This document shows positions 8,563 to 16,621 of a stretch of 64,000 nucleotides of DNA, one piece after another. Source of the stretch: Rhodovibrionaceae bacterium. Its GTDB lineage: Bacteria > Pseudomonadota > Alphaproteobacteria > Kiloniellales > DSM-21159. The DNA is taken from NCBI GenBank assembly GCA_028279885.1, contig JANQMX010000109.1, positions 1 to 64,000 on the forward strand, written 5' to 3'. Made by a program: the position numbers and the translations under genes. The notes under the pieces were generated by a model that ran no database searches, had not been told where the DNA came from, and was given only the letters and a program-made list of their open reading frames with translations. The first letter of the stretch is position 1. Each line of letters starts with the position of its first letter.

Positions 8563-10428
8563 CTATTTCGCGGCGACCGGTGTCGGAACGGGATCGACGT
8601 CGATCAGCGCATGGCCCTGGTCGAACTGCAGGGCGGCGAGGCGGGCGTAGAGGCCATCCCGCTCGGCCATCAACGACGCATGCGTGCCCGACTGGACGAT
8701 GTGCCCATGGTCGATCACCAGGATACGGTCGGCTTTCATCACCGTAGAGAGGCGATGGGCGATGACGAGGGTCGTGCGATGGCTCATCAAGCGCTCGAGG
8801 CCCGCTTGGACCAACCGCTCGCTTTCCGAGTCCAATGCCGAAGTGGCTTCGTCGAGCAACAGAATGCGTGGGTCGCGCAAGAGGGCTCGGGCGATGGCGA
8901 TGCGCTGGCGCTGACCGCCGGACAGGCGCACGCCTTTCTCACCCAAGAAGGTCCGGTAGCCCTGTGGCAGAGCTTCCACGAAGGCGGCGCAGCCGGCGGT
9001 AGCCGCAGCCTCTCTCACCTCTTCGTCGCTGGCATCCGGCCGGCCGTAGCGAATGTTCTCCAGCACGTCCTCAGAGAAGATCACCGGCTCTTGCGATACC
9101 AAGGCAAGCGCACCGCGCAGATCGACCGGGTCGAGGCGCCGCAGATCCGTGCCCTCGATGGTCAGCCGCCCCTCCTGCGGGTCGTAGAAACGCAGCAAGA
9201 GCTGGAAGACGGTGCTTTTGCCGGCGCCCGAGGGGCCGACCAACGCCACGGTCTCTCCAGGCGCCACTGAGAGGGAAAGCCCCTCCAAGGCCGACTGGCC
9301 CGGGCGCGCGGGATAGCTGAAGCGAACCTCCTCGAAGCTCAGTGCACCCTCGCCCGCCGGCAGAGGCTCGGGATTGTCCGGCGCCTTGATCTCCGGCTCG
9401 GTGTGCAGCAGGTCGATCAGGCGCTCTGCGGCGCCTGCCGCCCGCTGCAGGTCGCCGAGCACCTCGCTGATCGCGCCGACAGCGCCGGCGACGATCACGG
9501 CATAGAAGATGAAGGCAGAGAGCTCGCCGGGGCTGATCTCCCCAGCCATCACATCGCGCCCGCCAATCCAGAGAATGACGGAGATCGCGCCGAACACGAG
9601 CAGCAGCACCAGGGCGGTCAAGAGCGCGCGAGCCCGGATGCGTTCCACGGCGGTCGCGAAAGCCTCTTCCACCCGCTCACCGAAGCGGGCGTTGTCCTGC
9701 TTCTCGTGGGTGAAGGCCTGCACGGTGCGCACGGCGCCCAGCGATTCCTCGACATAGGCGCCAACGTCGGCAACCCGGTCTTGGCTGGCCCGGCTGAGGC
9801 GCCGGACACGGCGCCCGAAGATCAGGATGGGCAGGACGACAAGCGGCACCACCAGCAGCACAAAGCCAGTCAACTTCGGCGAGGTGATGATCAGCAGAGC
9901 CAGGCCGCCGATGAAAAGCAGCGTATTGCGCAGCGCGATGGAGGCCGAACTGCCGACCACCACCTGCAGGACGGTGGTGTCGGTGGTGAGGCGAGAGAGT
10001 ACCTCACCGGTCTTGGCCAACTCGAAGAAGGCCGGGGACAGGCTGAGCGTGCGGCTGTAGACCGCCTTGCGGACGTCGGCGACCACCCGCTCGCCCAGCC
10101 AGGAAACCAGGAAGAAACGGGCGTAGGAGGCGGCCGCCAAGATGACCACGACACCGAGCATCACCAGGACGGCTTGGTCGAGCAGCGCCGCATCGCCGGA
10201 GCGAAAGCCCTCATCCACCAGCTTGCGCAGACCCACGCCGAGGCCCAGCAGAGTTCCGGCGGCCACCACCAGGGCAACGGCCGCCGCAACCACGATGCGT
10301 CCGTGGGGTCTGATGTAGGGCCAAAGGTGCTTCAGCGGCCGCAGATCGCGCTGCTTGGTCACCTCTTCCTCGGCCGCCGCTCTTCCAACCGTCGCCGGCC
10401 GGCCCGCCGTACCGCCGAACCGTGTCAT
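8563..10428 (-). CDS. ABC exporter, MsbA-type fused permease and ATPase
   Basis: 621 residues: six membrane segments between about 45 and 315, then an ATPase domain. Walker A GPSGAGKST starts at 398, the signature LSGGQRQR at 502, Walker B ILLLDEATSALD at 522-533, and the H-loop histidine at 558. This is a homodimeric half-transporter of the MsbA-related type common in Alphaproteobacteria; substrates of these are usually lipids or drugs and are not predictable here. It is divergent from rpmE, a pairing I recall from other alphaproteobacterial genomes. An N-terminal extension of about 25 residues precedes the first conserved part. Confidence 0.9.
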   Translation of the reverse strand: MTRFGGTAGRPATVGRAAAEEEVTKQRDLRPLKHLWPYIRPHGRIVVAAAVALVVAAGTLLGLGVGLRKLVDEGFRSGDAALLDQAVLVMLGVVVILAAASYARFFLVSWLGERVVADVRKAVYSRTLSLSPAFFELAKTGEVLSRLTTDTTVLQVVVGSSASIALRNTLLFIGGLALLIITSPKLTGFVLLVVPLVVLPILIFGRRVRRLSRASQDRVADVGAYVEESLGAVRTVQAFTHEKQDNARFGERVEEAFATAVERIRARALLTALVLLLVFGAISVILWIGGRDVMAGEISPGELSAFIFYAVIVAGAVGAISEVLGDLQRAAGAAERLIDLLHTEPEIKAPDNPEPLPAGEGALSFEEVRFSYPARPGQSALEGLSLSVAPGETVALVGPSGAGKSTVFQLLLRFYDPQEGRLTIEGTDLRRLDPVDLRGALALVSQEPVIFSEDVLENIRYGRPDASDEEVREAAATAGCAAFVEALPQGYRTFLGEKGVRLSGGQRQRIAIARALLRDPRILLLDEATSALDSESERLVQAGLERLMSHRTTLVIAHRLSTVMKADRILVIDHGHIVQSGTHASLMAERDGLYARLAALQFDQGHALIDVDPVPTPVAAK

Positions 10429-10591
10429 TCCTGTTCGCCCAGGAGGTTAATACCAGTCGTCAAGACTTCCTAAACGCGCCGCCCCTCATCGCATAGCGGC
10501 CCTCTGGCGGCAAGCGACGCCCTGTCGCGCAACGCTCTTGCCTTCCACCGCCGCTTGCGTCATAACCGCGCCTCGCGCGACGGAGACGAGT

Positions 10592-10819
10592 ATGAAAAAG
10601 GACATTCACCCCGATTACCACGAGATCACCCTGGTGCTGACCGACGGCTCAGAGGTGACCACGCGCTCGACCTATGGCAAGGCCGGCGACCGCCTGCGTC
10701 TGGATGTCGACCCCAAGACTCATCCGGCCTGGACGGGCGTTCACCGGATCAGCGATACGGGCGGTCAGGTGGCCAAGTTCAACAAGCGCTTCGGCGGCCT
10801 GGGCATCAAGAAGTCCTAG
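10592..10819 (+). CDS. rpmE: 50S ribosomal protein L31
   Basis: 75 residues, beginning [20 protein letters not shown], which is diagnostic of L31, and ending [13 protein letters not shown]. It is a large-subunit protein bridging the central protuberance and 30S head. The zinc-binding CxxC pair of the C+ form is absent, as in other alphaproteobacterial L31. ATG 10592 follows GGAGACGAG. It converges with rcdA. Confidence 0.96.
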   Translation: MKKDIHPDYHEITLVLTDGSEVTTRSTYGKAGDRLRLDVDPKTHPAWTGVHRISDTGGQVAKFNKRFGGLGIKKS

Positions 10820-10881
10820 CGTCTTAGCCGGCCCCGCAAGGCGGCCGCTCGAGCCACTTTACACAACTTATCTAGACAAGC

Positions 10882-11301
10882 TCAGGTTAGCTGCGAATCC
10901 AGCCGGGCAACGCGCTGGTAGAGCGTCAGGCTGCGCGCCAGCAACTCATCGAGGCGCGGCGGCAAGACCTGGTCCTGAACCTCGTCCAAGGCCAGCGACG
11001 CGGCCTCCAGAGGATCGCAAACGTCTTGGCCACCCAGACGATTGTCCGGAGCGGCCGCCACCTCCGGCGCGATTTCTCCCGCCTCGACGGCGCGCTGGAT
11101 CAACAGCCAGGACATCACTTGGGTTAGCCGCGCCGTAACCCGCATGGCTTCGCAAGACGCGGCGATTTGCGCAGCCGGCTCCAAGGGCTCCCGGTCGCGC
11201 GGCAACTGATAGGCGATGTAGTCCCTCGACTCGCGCGTCAGGGCCAGCGCCTCCTCAAAGGTGCTCCGCAGGTAGGTGACGGCGGCGACAGACTGGGACA
11301 A
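10882..11301 (-). CDS. rcdA: RcdA/DUF1465 family protein
   Basis: 139 residues matching the DUF1465 family, whose founder RcdA helps ClpXP degrade the cell-cycle regulator CtrA in Caulobacter. Visible hallmarks are an all-helical protein with SRDYIAYQLPRDREPL, TRLTQVMSWLLIQRAVEAGE and a C-terminal helix ending RVARLDSQL. The start is a TTG at 11301 with GAGG six bases upstream; there is no ATG nearby. Location next to rpmE and the MsbA-type exporter is a familiar alphaproteobacterial arrangement. The adaptor function is transferred from the family. Confidence 0.8.
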   Translation of the reverse strand: MSQSVAAVTYLRSTFEEALALTRESRDYIAYQLPRDREPLEPAAQIAASCEAMRVTARLTQVMSWLLIQRAVEAGEIAPEVAAAPDNRLGGQDVCDPLEAASLALDEVQDQVLPPRLDELLARSLTLYQRVARLDSQLT

Positions 11302-11432
11302 GACAACCTCGCGAAAGGGGCCGGAGCGCTTGCAGGATACTTAGGTCCGTTCGGGCCGCGCCGGCAACCGTGGCGATCAAAGCAACGCGGAGTTAACAAA
11401 GCCTTTGGCCGTCCAAGGGCTTGATTCAAGGG

Positions 11433-11460
11433 CTTGAAGGGTCACCCCCTGATACCCAGC
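11433..11460 (+). promoter_or_regulatory. Possible heat-shock sigma (RpoH-type) promoter of hsp20
   Basis: CTTGAA at 11433-11438 matches the RpoH -35 element. ACCCAGC (11454-11460) 15-16 bases later is a poor match to the CCCCAT-type -10. A palindromic CTTGATTCAAG at 11420-11430 lies just upstream. Offered as a candidate only. Confidence 0.3.
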
Positions 11461-11469
11461 TAGAATATC

Positions 11470-11563
11470 GACCGGCAAGGATGCCATTCGGGTCCTTCCG
11501 GTCAGACAATCCCACGGCCCTGCCGATAGGAGGGCCGACCAAACTATCGCTCAACGGAGGATA
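11470..11563 (+). promoter_or_regulatory. ROSE-type RNA thermometer in hsp20 leader
   Basis: Three consecutive hairpins precede the hsp20 start. The first pairs GACCGGcAAGGA (11470-11481) with TCCTTCCGGTC (11493-11503). The second pairs CGGCCCT (11515-11521) with AGGGCCG (11531-11537). The third is diagnostic: TATCGCT (11545-11551) and AGGATA (11558-11563) enclose a six-base loop, with one unpaired G opposite the ribosome binding site GGAGG (11556-11560). The U-Y-G-C-U box pairing with AGGA around a bulged G is the conserved ROSE motif. At low temperature it should block translation and melt on heat shock. Confidence 0.85.
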
Positions 11564-11569
11564 TGGATT

Positions 11570-12031
11570 ATGCGTACCTACGATTTTTCCCCCTTGCTCC
11601 GCGCCACCGTCGGTTTTGATCGCATGATGAACATGCTGGATCAGAACGGCCGCCTGGACGAAGACAACGGGTACCCCCCCTACAACATCGAGAAGACCGG
11701 CGACGACACCTACCGCATCACCATGGCGGTGGCCGGCTTCAGCGATGACGATCTCAAGATCGAGGTGGTCGAAGGCAGCCTGACCATCGAGGGCCGTAAG
11801 CAGAAGGAAGAGAACGGCGCGCAGAAGTTCCTGCATCGCGGTATCGCGACCCGTGCCTTCCGCCGCAGCTTCCAGCTGGCCGACCACATCAAGGTCGTCG
11901 GCGCGCAGCTGGAGAATGGCCTGCTGCACGTTGCCTTGGAGCGCGAAGTGCCGGAGGAGAAAAAGCCCCGGCAGATCAACATTCGCAGCATCAACGACAA
12001 CGCCAACATCCTCGAGAACGCGGCTGAGTAA
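11570..12031 (+). CDS. Small heat shock protein, Hsp20/IbpA family
   Basis: 153 residues with an alpha-crystallin domain from about 37 to 135. It carries YNIEKTGDDTYRITMAVAGF, LTIEGRKQ and the C-terminal GLLHVALEREVPEEKKPR. It is an ATP-independent holdase that keeps unfolding proteins soluble. The N-terminus MRTYDFSPLLRATVGFDRM is the usual class A rhizobial/IbpA type. Translation is probably controlled by the ROSE element immediately upstream, and transcription ends at the strong terminator at 12063. Confidence 0.95.
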   Translation: MRTYDFSPLLRATVGFDRMMNMLDQNGRLDEDNGYPPYNIEKTGDDTYRITMAVAGFSDDDLKIEVVEGSLTIEGRKQKEENGAQKFLHRGIATRAFRRSFQLADHIKVVGAQLENGLLHVALEREVPEEKKPRQINIRSINDNANILENAAE

Positions 12032-12062
12032 CCTAGCCGCACAGCTTACCTCTCAAGCCGGA

Positions 12063-12095
12063 GACCGGGCCCCGTCGGGCCCGGTCTTTGTTTTT
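12063..12095 (+). terminator. Rho-independent terminator of hsp20
   Basis: A perfect 10-base stem, GACCGGGCCC (12063-12072) with GGGCCCGGTC (12077-12086), loop CGTC, followed by TTTGTTTTT. No U-run follows in the other direction, so it acts on the plus strand. Confidence 0.92.
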
Positions 12096-12101
12096 GCTTC
12101 C

Positions 12102-12845
12102 CTAAGCGGCTTCGACCGCCGTCGCCATCTCGCCCATGGTGGTGAAGTAGAAGTCGACTTCAGGGCGCTCGGCAACCACGGCCGTCGCCCCCCAGTCACC
12201 GCTCTTGGCCAAAAGCTGCCGGTCGATCCAGGCTTTGGCCAAGCCGAAATCGCTGGCCGGCACATGGTCGTGAAAGAGGCTCTGAGCCGTGTGCAGAATA
12301 TCGCCCGGCTCCAGACCGTGGTCGCGTTTCAAATGGTCCAGCATGTAGGTGAAGTTGCGGCGATCAGGCTTGTAAGAGCCGATGTCCTCGGCCGTGTAAA
12401 TCGCGTCAAAGGCAACGCCCAGCTTACGATTCGATGCTGCAAAGCCGGCCCGGTTGACGTTGGACAAAATGACGAGCTTGTAGTGCCGCTTCAGTGCACG
12501 CAGGGCCTCAGCCGTGTCGGGAAAAGCCGGCCAGGCCGCTATCGATTGCCCAAAGGCAGAGTCCAGCTCGCTCCTTGTGTCCATGCCCCAACGCTGTGCC
12601 ATCCGCTTGTGGACCTCCGCCAGCAGATGCGGATACAGCAAGCTGGGCTGCTCCGCTTGCAGGCGGCTCTCCTCCTCTCCGAAGGCGGTGAGCGCAGCGC
12701 TCCGGCCGGGCAGGTCCAGGCCTCCACTCTGCGACGCCTGCACCAGGAGCGGCTGCAAGGCGTCCCAGACGCCGCCTTCCCAATCGATCAGCGTGCCGTA
12801 GCAGTCGAAGGTCAGGGCCTTGTAGTCAGTGATCGCTTTGGCCAT
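12102..12845 (-). CDS. HAD-superfamily hydrolase, haloacid dehalogenase type II-like
   Basis: 247 residues with HAD motif I FDCYGTLIDW (nucleophile Asp and acid/base position), motif II SNVNR, motif III Lys in YKPDRRNF, and a C-terminal motif IV region. The YGTL form and WPAFPDTAEALRAL resemble 2-haloacid dehalogenases, which release halide from 2-haloalkanoates. Many close relatives act on phosphates instead, so the substrate is open. It is a single gene, convergent with hsp20. Confidence 0.8.
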   Translation of the reverse strand: MAKAITDYKALTFDCYGTLIDWEGGVWDALQPLLVQASQSGGLDLPGRSAALTAFGEEESRLQAEQPSLLYPHLLAEVHKRMAQRWGMDTRSELDSAFGQSIAAWPAFPDTAEALRALKRHYKLVILSNVNRAGFAASNRKLGVAFDAIYTAEDIGSYKPDRRNFTYMLDHLKRDHGLEPGDILHTAQSLFHDHVPASDFGLAKAWIDRQLLAKSGDWGATAVVAERPEVDFYFTTMGEMATAVEAA

Positions 12846-12916
12846 GCCAGCCTCCTCGCTCTCAATCTCGGTTGCCCAAGACTAGGACAGACGGTGTGGC
12901 CGCGTCTTGACCGAGG

Positions 12917-13705
12917 CTAGCGCGCTTTGTGCCGCTTCTCGCGGCTGGCGGCGCGATAGCGTGCCGGGGGCATCCCATGATGGCGGCGAAAGGCCCGAGT
13001 GAAGGCGCTCTGGTCGCCGTAGCCCACGGAAAGCCCGAGTTCGGCCAGCGGCATGTCGCCGGACGCGAGAAGGCGTGCAGCCCGTTCCATACGCTGCGCC
13101 GTCAGATAGCGCATGGGGCTTAAACCGTATTTCCCCTTGAACCGCCGATGTAAGGCGCTGGCGCTGAGCCCGACCAAGTCGGCAAGGTTCGCCATGTCGA
13201 GATGCGGATCGCAGCAGCGTATCTCGATGATTCGACGGGCCCGCTCACCGGCTTGCAGCCGGCTCCACGGCCGCTCTGCAAGCACGCGCCGTTGCAGGGC
13301 CTGCAGCAGAAAACCGCCGGCTGGCCCGCCCTGGGAGACGACCTCTCCAAGCTGCGAGACTTCTTCGGCGACGGCCAGGCAGAGCGTCGTAAAAGAGCTG
13401 TCGGTGGCGACGAAGGGGCTCTTTACGCCCAGCTCCCAGAAGCGCTCCTCGTCCTCTCCGCCGACAGCAGATGATCGGTCGAGAATGAGAAAGGCGTTGT
13501 CGCCGTCGGCAGCGGAGCTGTGGCGCCAGCCTTCGGCGACCAAGGCAACCTGGCCGAACGAGATGACGCCGCCCTTCCCCTCGATCTCCATCTCCATGTC
13601 GCCCTTCAGCGGCAAGACCGCCTGGTGGTGCGCATGGCTGTGGCTCACGCCGTCACTGTCGTAGGATCTGATATCGAGCTGTGCACCGACCATCGCCTGC
13701 CTCAC
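12917..13705 (-). CDS. AraC-family transcriptional regulator
   Basis: 262 residues: an N-terminal cupin-like sensor domain (SHSHAHHQAVLPLKGDMEM) and a C-terminal double helix-turn-helix (LADLVGLSASALHRRFKGKY, then LGLSVGYGDQSAFTRAFRRH). The GTG start at 13705 overlaps the stop of the thioesterase gene (GTGA), an ATG four codons later being the alternative. The coupling suggests it regulates the thioesterase/hydrolase pair; the effector is unknown. Confidence 0.85.
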   Translation of the reverse strand: MRQAMVGAQLDIRSYDSDGVSHSHAHHQAVLPLKGDMEMEIEGKGGVISFGQVALVAEGWRHSSAADGDNAFLILDRSSAVGGEDEERFWELGVKSPFVATDSSFTTLCLAVAEEVSQLGEVVSQGGPAGGFLLQALQRRVLAERPWSRLQAGERARRIIEIRCCDPHLDMANLADLVGLSASALHRRFKGKYGLSPMRYLTAQRMERAARLLASGDMPLAELGLSVGYGDQSAFTRAFRRHHGMPPARYRAASREKRHKAR

Positions 13706-14142
13706 TCCGAGCTGATCAGCAAGGGCTCCAGGCAGCCGCGAATACCATCCGGCATGGGGACCGGCCGCATGTCCTCCCGCCCGACGAAGACGTGGACAAA
13801 GTGGCCGAGAGCCGCGGCCTGCTCGGCACCTTGCTTAAAGAGCCCGACCAGGTAAGTGACGCTGGAACGGCCCATCTTGGCCACCGCCAGACCGGCATCG
13901 ATGGTCTCGGGGAAGACGAAGGAGTCCTTGAACTGGCAGAAGCTCTCCGGGCAGACACCGACCACCTTGCCGTTGTGGATGTCGAGCCCACCCTCCCGGA
14001 TCAGGTACTCGTTAATCACCGTATCGAAGTAGCTGTAATAGACCACGTTGTTGACGTGACCGTAGATGTCGTTGTCCATCCAGCGCGTCGGGATGGAGAG
14101 AAAGTGGCTGTAGGCCTTACGCTCGGCCGGCGCCTGCTGCAT
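13702..14142 (-). CDS. Acyl-CoA thioesterase, 4HBT hotdog family
   Basis: 146 residues with the hotdog-fold catalytic segment RWMDNDIYGHVNNVVYYSYF, containing the Asp and the GHVNN signature of 4-hydroxybenzoyl-CoA-type thioesterases. It hydrolyses an acyl-CoA to the free acid. It overlaps the alpha/beta hydrolase gene by 26 bases and the regulator by four, so it is the middle gene of a tight three-gene operon. The acyl group cannot be predicted. Confidence 0.85.
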   Translation of the reverse strand: MQQAPAERKAYSHFLSIPTRWMDNDIYGHVNNVVYYSYFDTVINEYLIREGGLDIHNGKVVGVCPESFCQFKDSFVFPETIDAGLAVAKMGRSSVTYLVGLFKQGAEQAAALGHFVHVFVGREDMRPVPMPDGIRGCLEPLLISSE

Positions 14143-14965
14143 CTGAGAGCTCTTTGTCTTGGCTGCCGGCGTTTGCGGCGAGGAAACGGGTGAGCGCCTG
14201 AAGACTCTCCTCCGGGCGCTCGGTCATCATCATATGCCCGCAGTCGGCGATGACGTCCACTTCTGCCTCAGGCGCCGTTGCCGCCAAAGCCCGGCCGGCC
14301 TTGGCCGGCGTCATGCGGTCCCGCGCGCCGAGCAGGAAAAGCGCCGGACAAGCCAGCGCCGCCGCGTGGGCCAAACCATCCTCGTAGGCGTTGCAGGCGG
14401 CGAGATCCGCATGAAGCACACCGGGACGAGCCCGCGCCAGGAGACGGTCGCCACCGCCGATAAGCCAGACACCGGAAGCGGGATGCCCGCCCAGGTGCGC
14501 GGCGCTGCCGTGCGCCCAGGCATTGATCATGTCGATCGCTGCCTGGCTGTTCCCCTCCGCAGCAGCCAAGAGAGCGGGATGCACCGGCATCTTGGCCGCC
14601 ACGCCGCAGCAAGCGATCGCGCTGACCCGCGCGGGATGCCGGGCGGCAGCGGAGAGCGCCGCAATCGCCCCCATGGAGTGGCCAACCAAGGCCGCCTTGG
14701 CGACCCCCAAGGCATCCATGGCCTCGACGAGCCAATCCGCGATGGCGTCGATAGAGGTAAGCGGCGCACCTTGGGACCGGCCGTGCCCGGGCAGGTCGAG
14801 CGCCGCCACCGACCAGCCGTGATGGGCCAGATAGCGGGTCTGGAAAACCCAGACGGAGTGGTCCATGCCGGCCCCGTGAACCAAGAAGACGGCGGGCTTG
14901 TCGTTAGAGAATGCCTGCCCGCCTGTCGCCGCGAAGCAGCGCTCACCTCTCACCTGAAAGTCCAT
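14117..14965 (-). CDS. Alpha/beta hydrolase
   Basis: 282 residues. Features are the oxyanion HGAGMDHSVW near residue 31, the nucleophile elbow GHSMG (Ser near residue 96), an Asp in LGARDRMTP and a late His in DCGHMMM. Such enzymes hydrolyse esters, amides or lactones. Its stop region overlaps the start of the thioesterase, so the pair may process one metabolite. The substrate is unknown. Confidence 0.85.
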   Translation of the reverse strand: MDFQVRGERCFAATGGQAFSNDKPAVFLVHGAGMDHSVWVFQTRYLAHHGWSVAALDLPGHGRSQGAPLTSIDAIADWLVEAMDALGVAKAALVGHSMGAIAALSAAARHPARVSAIACCGVAAKMPVHPALLAAAEGNSQAAIDMINAWAHGSAAHLGGHPASGVWLIGGGDRLLARARPGVLHADLAACNAYEDGLAHAAALACPALFLLGARDRMTPAKAGRALAATAPEAEVDVIADCGHMMMTERPEESLQALTRFLAANAGSQDKELSDAAGAGRA

Positions 14966-14976
14966 GAAGACGGATC

Positions 14977-16269
14977 CTAACGCTGGGAGGCGCGCAGCGC
15001 CTGACGCAGGTCGGCGATGATATCGTCCGGGTCTTCCAAGCCGACCGAAAGGCGGATCATGTCCTCCCCCACCCCGCCGGCTGCGAGCTGCTCAGCTGTG
15101 AGCTGCGAGTGGGTGGTGCTGGCCGGATGGATAACCAAGCTCTTGGCATCGCCGACATTGGCCAGATGGGAGCAGAGCTGGCAGGCCTCGATGAACTTGC
15201 GTCCGGCCTCGCGCCCGCCCTTTACGCCGAAGCTGACGATCGAGCCGGCGCCCTTCGGCAGGAGCCGCTGAGCCAGAGCGTGATCCGGGTGGCTTTCCAG
15301 GGCGGGATGCAACACCCAGCCGACGGCGTCCTCGCCGCTGAGGAACTCCAGAACCTTCAGCGTATTCTCCATGTGCCGGGCCATGCGCAGCGGCAGCGTC
15401 TCGATGCCCTGCAGGATGTAGAGCGCGGTCTGCGGCGCCATGGTCGGGCCGAAGTCGCGTAGACCCTCGGCCCTGGCCCGCATGGCGAAGGCCGAGGGGC
15501 CAAACTCTTCGGAGAAATCGATGCCGTGATAGCCCTCGTAGGGCTCGGTCAGGGTCGGGAAAAGACCACTTTCCTCCCAATCGAAGCGCCCGCCGTCGAC
15601 CAGCAATCCCGCGATGGCAAGGCCATGGCCGCCCAGCCACTTGGTCGCCGAATGGATGACCATGGCGGCACCGTGGTCGATCGGCCGCATCAGGACCGGC
15701 GTCAGGAAGGTGTTGTCGATGGCCAGCGGCAGCTTTGCAGCGCTGGCAATCTCCGCCAGAGCTTCGATATCCAGCACCTCTAGGCCGGGATTACCGACGA
15801 TCTCGGCAAAGATCAGCCGGGTTTCCGGCCGGATGGCCGCCTTGAAGCCGGCGAGGTCCCGCGGATGCACCAGGGTGGTCTCGATGCCGAAGCGCGGCAG
15901 GGTGTGGCTGAAGAGGTTAATGCTGCCGCCGTAAAGCGCGCTGGACGCCACAATGTGGCCACCGGTGCCCATCAGGGTCGCGATCGCGAGAAAGAGCGCG
16001 GCATGGCCCGAAGCAGTGCCGATCGCCGCCACACCGTTGTCGAGGGCGGCAATCCGCTCTTCCAGGACGGCAACAGTGGGGTTGGAGATGCGGCTGTAGA
16101 TATGACCCGGCCGTTCGAGGTTGAACAGCGAGGCGGCGTGCTCTGCGTCCCGGAAGACATAGGAGGTGGTCTGGTAAACCGGCACGGCCCGCGCGCCAGT
16201 CACCGGATCCGGCCTTTGGCCCGCATGCAGCGCCAGGGTATCGGGCTTGAGAAACTTGGACTCGCTCAC
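14977..16269 (-). CDS. metY: O-acetylhomoserine sulfhydrylase (PLP enzyme)
   Basis: 430 residues of the Cys/Met metabolism PLP family, of the longer MetY type. The PLP lysine lies in SATKWLGGHG, and other marks are YSRISNPTVAVLEERIAALD and the C-terminal SVGLEDPDDII. It makes homocysteine from O-acetylhomoserine and sulfide, feeding methionine. Translation starts at GTG 16269 after GGGAGGG. The leader upstream contains mutually exclusive hairpins and, further up, a terminator-ended RNA. Both are described separately. Confidence 0.93.
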   Translation of the reverse strand: MSESKFLKPDTLALHAGQRPDPVTGARAVPVYQTTSYVFRDAEHAASLFNLERPGHIYSRISNPTVAVLEERIAALDNGVAAIGTASGHAALFLAIATLMGTGGHIVASSALYGGSINLFSHTLPRFGIETTLVHPRDLAGFKAAIRPETRLIFAEIVGNPGLEVLDIEALAEIASAAKLPLAIDNTFLTPVLMRPIDHGAAMVIHSATKWLGGHGLAIAGLLVDGGRFDWEESGLFPTLTEPYEGYHGIDFSEEFGPSAFAMRARAEGLRDFGPTMAPQTALYILQGIETLPLRMARHMENTLKVLEFLSGEDAVGWVLHPALESHPDHALAQRLLPKGAGSIVSFGVKGGREAGRKFIEACQLCSHLANVGDAKSLVIHPASTTHSQLTAEQLAAGGVGEDMIRLSVGLEDPDDIIADLRQALRASQR

Positions 16270-16275
16270 CCTCTT

Positions 16276-16353
16276 GGCCCTCCCTCGACAAAACGAGGGC
16301 CGCTCACCTGCCGGTGGCGGCCCCTCAATTTCTTTCTAGCCTTACCCTGTCAA
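16276..16353 (-). promoter_or_regulatory. metY promoter and leader with two mutually exclusive hairpins
   Basis: On the minus strand a TTGACA -35-like box lies at 16353-16348. Downstream, GCGGCCCCTC (16317-16326) and GAGGGCCGC (16295-16303), read on the plus strand, form a strong hairpin with inner CACC/GGTG pairs. The proximal arm, CGAGGG at 16294-16299, can instead pair with CCCTCG at 16282-16287, which covers the metY ribosome site. Such a switch could control translation. It does not match the SAM-II aptamer consensus I know from alphaproteobacterial met genes. Confidence 0.4.
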
Positions 16354-16461
16354 CTTGCCTAACGCACGGGACCGTAGTTGGCTGTCCGGACAGGGTCAAG
16401 AGGCATTCACAGCTTTTCGAAAGTCGTGAAGGCTCGTAAAGCAAGATCGTGTCGCAAAAAG

Positions 16462-16488
16462 AAAAAAGCCGCCGGCGAAGCCGGCGGC
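16462..16488 (-). terminator. Rho-independent terminator of the candidate small RNA
   Basis: GCCGCCGGC and GCCGGCGGC (16480-16488 and 16468-16476) form a 9-base GC stem with a 3-base loop, followed on the minus strand by TTTTTTCTTTTT. No T-run follows on the plus strand. No minus-strand gene lies upstream, so it must end a non-coding transcript. Confidence 0.9.
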
Positions 16489-16570
16489 AAGTCAACAGGG
16501 AGGCGTCACAAGGAACGGATGTGTCATCCGACCAAGAGGATAAGCACCATCGCTCCGCTTATCCTCAGCT
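16462..16570 (-). ncRNA. Candidate small RNA (or detached metY leader), unannotated family
   Basis: A complete minus-strand transcription unit with no gene in it. A promoter at 16605-16577 is followed, in the RNA direction, by a hairpin with a perfect 10-base stem (16557-16566 with 16536-16545). A 6-base stem comes next (16525-16530 with 16516-16521), then an unpaired stretch carrying CCTCCC (16503-16498), complementary to a ribosome binding site. It ends in a strong terminator. Length is about 109 bases. The layout resembles alphaproteobacterial regulatory RNAs that mask Shine-Dalgarno sequences. Confidence 0.65.
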
Positions 16571-16576
16571 ATCACG

Positions 16577-16605
16577 ATAATAGCCAACTTCTAAAGAAAG
16601 GTTAA
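16577..16605 (-). promoter_or_regulatory. Promoter of the candidate small RNA
   Basis: On the minus strand TTAACC (16605-16600) and TATTAT (16582-16577) are separated by exactly 17 bases. The -10 is close to consensus, and the predicted start near 16570 lies just before the first hairpin. Confidence 0.6.
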
Positions 16606-16621
16606 CAAAAACGGCAATTTT

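Noticed and set aside
16270-16400. SAM-II riboswitch upstream of metY
   Set aside because: The conserved SAM-II blocks that I know from alphaproteobacterial met genes are not present on the minus strand; only simple hairpins are.
16378-16605. 75-codon plus-strand frame rich in Lys/Arg
   Set aside because: It overlaps the promoter, hairpins and terminator of the minus-strand RNA, has no ribosome site and no family.
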